In this document: positions 62,125-64,000 of the stretch, piece after piece | Position numbering within the stretch: position 1 is the stretch's first letter | Layout of the letters: each line of letters begins with the position of its first letter | Assembly (NCBI RefSeq): GCF_024498195.1 | Contig: NZ_CP101824.1 | Span: 2,294,001-2,358,000 of the forward strand | Direction: 5' to 3' | DNA: 64,000 bases | DNA from: Halovivax cerinus | GTDB lineage: Archaea; Halobacteriota; Halobacteria; Halobacteriales; Natrialbaceae | The notes under the pieces: model-generated | Seen by the model: only the letters and a program-made list of their open reading frames with translations | Told to the model about the DNA's origin: nothing | Database searches by the model: none | Position numbers and translations under genes: made by a program

Positions 62125-63066
62125 ATGTCCGCGCCCTCGACCGACCAACTGATCGTGCTGAACAAGGACGAGGACACCGTGTCGTTCGTCGACGCGGCGG
62201 CCGGCGACACGATCGACGTCGTCGAAACCGAGTTCAATCCCCACGAGGTGGCCGTCTCTCCGGACGGTTCGCGAGCGTACGTGACCTGCTCGCTCGGCGG
62301 CTCGGTGGTCGCTATCGACACGGCCGACCGTACCGTCGTCGACCGGTTCGAACACGACCTGTTCGACTTCCCGCACGGGCTCGCCGTCCGCGAATCCGCC
62401 GACGAACTCTGGCTCGCCTCGACGTACAGTAGCCAGCTCTTCGTCTTCGACGTCGACACCTTGGCACTCCTGGAGAGGATCCCGACGCACCAGGACAAGT
62501 CGCACATGGTCACGTTCTCGCCCGACGAGGAAACGGCCTACGTGGCCAACATCGGGAGCGACACCGTCACAGTCGTCGACTGCGACACTCGCCGCGTCGT
62601 CGCGGATCCGCCGGTCGGTGAGGGCCCCGAGGGGATCGGCGTCGACCCGGATACCGGCGAGGTACTCGTCGCCAACCAGGACGACGGCACGCTCTCGGTC
62701 CTGGATCCGGACACGTACGAGGAAACGAGCGAGGCCCTGCTCGGCGAGACGCCCATCCGCGTGATGCTCTCGCCCGACGGCCGGTACGCGTTCGTCCCGA
62801 ACCGCGAATCGGACAGCGTCTCGGTGATCGACACCGAACACGTTCGGAACGGCGAGCGGAAACCGTGGGAGATCGCCCGAATTCCAGTCGGCATCTGGCC
62901 CGGCGGCACCGTCTTCGCGCCGGACGGCTCGCGAGCCTTCGTCGCGAACAACAAGACGAACGACGTCTCCGTGATCGACGTCGATTCGTTCGAAGAAGTG
63001 ACACGGTACGACGCCGGCATCCATCCCGACGGCATCGCGTATCTAGCGGACCCCGACGCATCGTAA
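62125..63066 (+). CDS. YVTN/YncE-like beta-propeller protein
   Basis: A 313-residue propeller protein without signal peptide. YVTN-type blades recur: FVDAAAGDTIDVVET, AIDTADRTVVDRFEH, VFDVDTLALLERI, YVANIGSDTVTVVDC, LVANQDDGTLSVLD, FVPNRESDSVSVID and FVANNKTNDVSVIDVDSFE. It starts 25 bases after the YihY stop; the ATG is before SAPSTDQL. Role unknown; relatives bind metals or partners. Confidence 0.85.
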   Translation: MSAPSTDQLIVLNKDEDTVSFVDAAAGDTIDVVETEFNPHEVAVSPDGSRAYVTCSLGGSVVAIDTADRTVVDRFEHDLFDFPHGLAVRESADELWLASTYSSQLFVFDVDTLALLERIPTHQDKSHMVTFSPDEETAYVANIGSDTVTVVDCDTRRVVADPPVGEGPEGIGVDPDTGEVLVANQDDGTLSVLDPDTYEETSEALLGETPIRVMLSPDGRYAFVPNRESDSVSVIDTEHVRNGERKPWEIARIPVGIWPGGTVFAPDGSRAFVANNKTNDVSVIDVDSFEEVTRYDAGIHPDGIAYLADPDAS

Positions 63067-63092
63067 CCAGCGTCTGGGCCGCCTCTCGACGC

Positions 63093-64000
63093 TCACTCGT
63101 ACGCCGGGAGGATCAGGTCGCGTCGGATCGCGACACTCGCTCCGACGAGGCCCACCCCGACGACGAGTAACCCGATCGATTGCCAGGTGAGCAGGCCGAC
63201 CAATCCGTCTACGAGGAGCTGGACGAACCGCATCGCCGCTTCCGGGCCGTTAGCGGATTCGATCGCGGATTCGACCGCACCTGAAGCGAACTGCGCGCCG
63301 ACGAGACTCGCGAGACCGACCATCGCCGTCGCGCTGCCGACGAGGCGAGCGGCGCTCGACGGCGGACCGATCCAGGTGAGAAGTGCGGCGAGCCCGAGTG
63401 CGAGCAGCGGGAGGACGATGGCCAGCGTCGACGCCGTCGTGGTCGCGGTCTGTGCTGTCTCCATCGTGCTGCGTTCCTGCGCCCCGAACTCCTCCGTTAC
63501 GTTCACCGATTCCGGCGCCTCGGCGCGGATAGTGTCCTCGGCTTCGGTGAGTGCGGCGGATCGGAGTTCGGCCATTCCCGTCTCCACCGTCTCGCTGTAG
63601 GTGTCGTAGCCGATCGCGCCGGTGAGCGCTTCGACCCTGGCGTCCACGATGGTCTCGACCGGATCGGCGACGGACGCGGGGATCGTGCCATCGTCGACCG
63701 CCGCCTGGATCTGGCGCTCTTGCTCGTCGAGTAGGTCCGCTCGAATGTCGCCGCGACGCCGTTCGTACCTACGGTCAAGTTCCTCGTCGCTCAGGTGTCT
63801 CGGCGTCTCGTCCTGGATCTGCTGTTTGATGCGCGCTTCGAACGAGGCCCGGTGCTCGTCGAACGAGGACTGACTCTCGGCCATCTCCTCGATCGCCGTC
63901 CCGGGTGCCGTCTCTCCGGTTCCGGTCGCCAGCCCTGAGAGCGTCTCGTCGAAATCGGACGGCGAGACTCCCTGAAGTTCGGCTTCGAGTTCTGTGACGG
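63093..64000 (-). CDS. Acidic membrane protein, 5' end beyond the window
   Basis: The frame stays open from the stop at 63093 through the right edge of the window, with no stop upstream of the internal ATG at 63884 (the extra segment reads VTELEAELQGVSPSDF and onwards). So the start lies outside. The visible 302 residues have a long charged, coiled-coil-like region (HRASFEARIKQQIQDETPRHLSDEELDRRYERR) and four transmembrane helices near the C-terminus (about residues 170-190, 200-218, 235-250 and 270-290 of the visible part). No family is recognised. Confidence 0.75.
   Translation of the reverse strand, partial: VTELEAELQGVSPSDFDETLSGLATGTGETAPGTAIEEMAESQSSFDEHRASFEARIKQQIQDETPRHLSDEELDRRYERRRGDIRADLLDEQERQIQAAVDDGTIPASVADPVETIVDARVEALTGAIGYDTYSETVETGMAELRSAALTEAEDTIRAEAPESVNVTEEFGAQERSTMETAQTATTTASTLAIVLPLLALGLAALLTWIGPPSSAARLVGSATAMVGLASLVGAQFASGAVESAIESANGPEAAMRFVQLLVDGLVGLLTWQSIGLLVVGVGLVGASVAIRRDLILPAYE

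Overview
The window is 64 kb of a haloarchaeal chromosome (class Halobacteria; genus not determinable from sequence alone). The evidence is a high G+C content, strongly acidic proteins, TATA-box promoters often about 25-30 bases upstream of the start codon (leaderless genes), TFB, PsmA/PsmB, RadB, DacZ, UPF0058 and DUF555 genes, an S-layer glycoprotein with a PGF-type C-terminal anchor, and Tat-type lipoproteins. I support about 62 protein genes, one tRNA, several short tandem-repeat arrays and a few regulatory or structured sites.

Layout. 0-11.4 kb: HFX_2341-type regulator, MMPL/RND exporter, valS, a small wHTH protein, a DUF1405 membrane protein, a beta-propeller lipoprotein, pdxS, thrB. 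11.6-18.2 kb: a surface-glycan neighbourhood (GT2 glycosyltransferase, two O-antigen ligase/polymerase-type membrane proteins, PIG-L deacetylase, HAD phosphatase, ATP-grasp ligase). 18.5-24.6 kb: an 18-bp minisatellite, HerA-like ATPase, small membrane protein, malic enzyme-phosphotransacetylase fusion, coaD, single-domain TFB-like protein. 24.8-27.7 kb: an accessory stretch starting at tRNA-Leu(UAG), whose 3' end is duplicated downstream, followed by a wHTH plus TumE-like two-gene unit, a run of hairpins that may be a small RNA, and a zinc-ribbon gene broken by a one-base frameshift. 27.7-30.0 kb: the S-layer glycoprotein gene with a structured leader.

30-37 kb: dacZ (c-di-AMP synthase) coupled to an MscS-type channel; nucleoside catabolism genes (uridine phosphorylase, cytidine deaminase, a phosphohexomutase-family protein that may be a phosphopentomutase); then a psmB-psmA proteasome pair behind an 18-bp palindrome. 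37-50 kb: zinc-ribbon regulator, nitronate monooxygenase-like protein, moaC, nnr, a phage-type small protein, quinone reductase, acylphosphatase, a cysteine-rich Tat-exported peptide, MBL-fold nuclease, 8-oxoguanine glycosylase, DUF555, UPF0058, a zinc-ribbon microprotein, tfb, DUF357. 50-64 kb: glutaredoxin-thioredoxin reductase fusion, LolA-like lipoprotein, double VOC protein, NhaC antiporter, DRG GTPase, radB, CBS/ribosome-hibernation-like protein, half-size lycopene cyclase, CAP protein, YihY protein, YVTN propeller and a gene cut by the window end.

The most interesting unexplained items are the tRNA-Leu-flanking accessory stretch with its hairpin run, the eight-cysteine exported peptide at 43.6 kb, the separate psmBA pair with its palindromic promoter, and the atypical mutase in the nucleoside cluster. 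Nothing was searched against a database; family names come from recognising sequence motifs.
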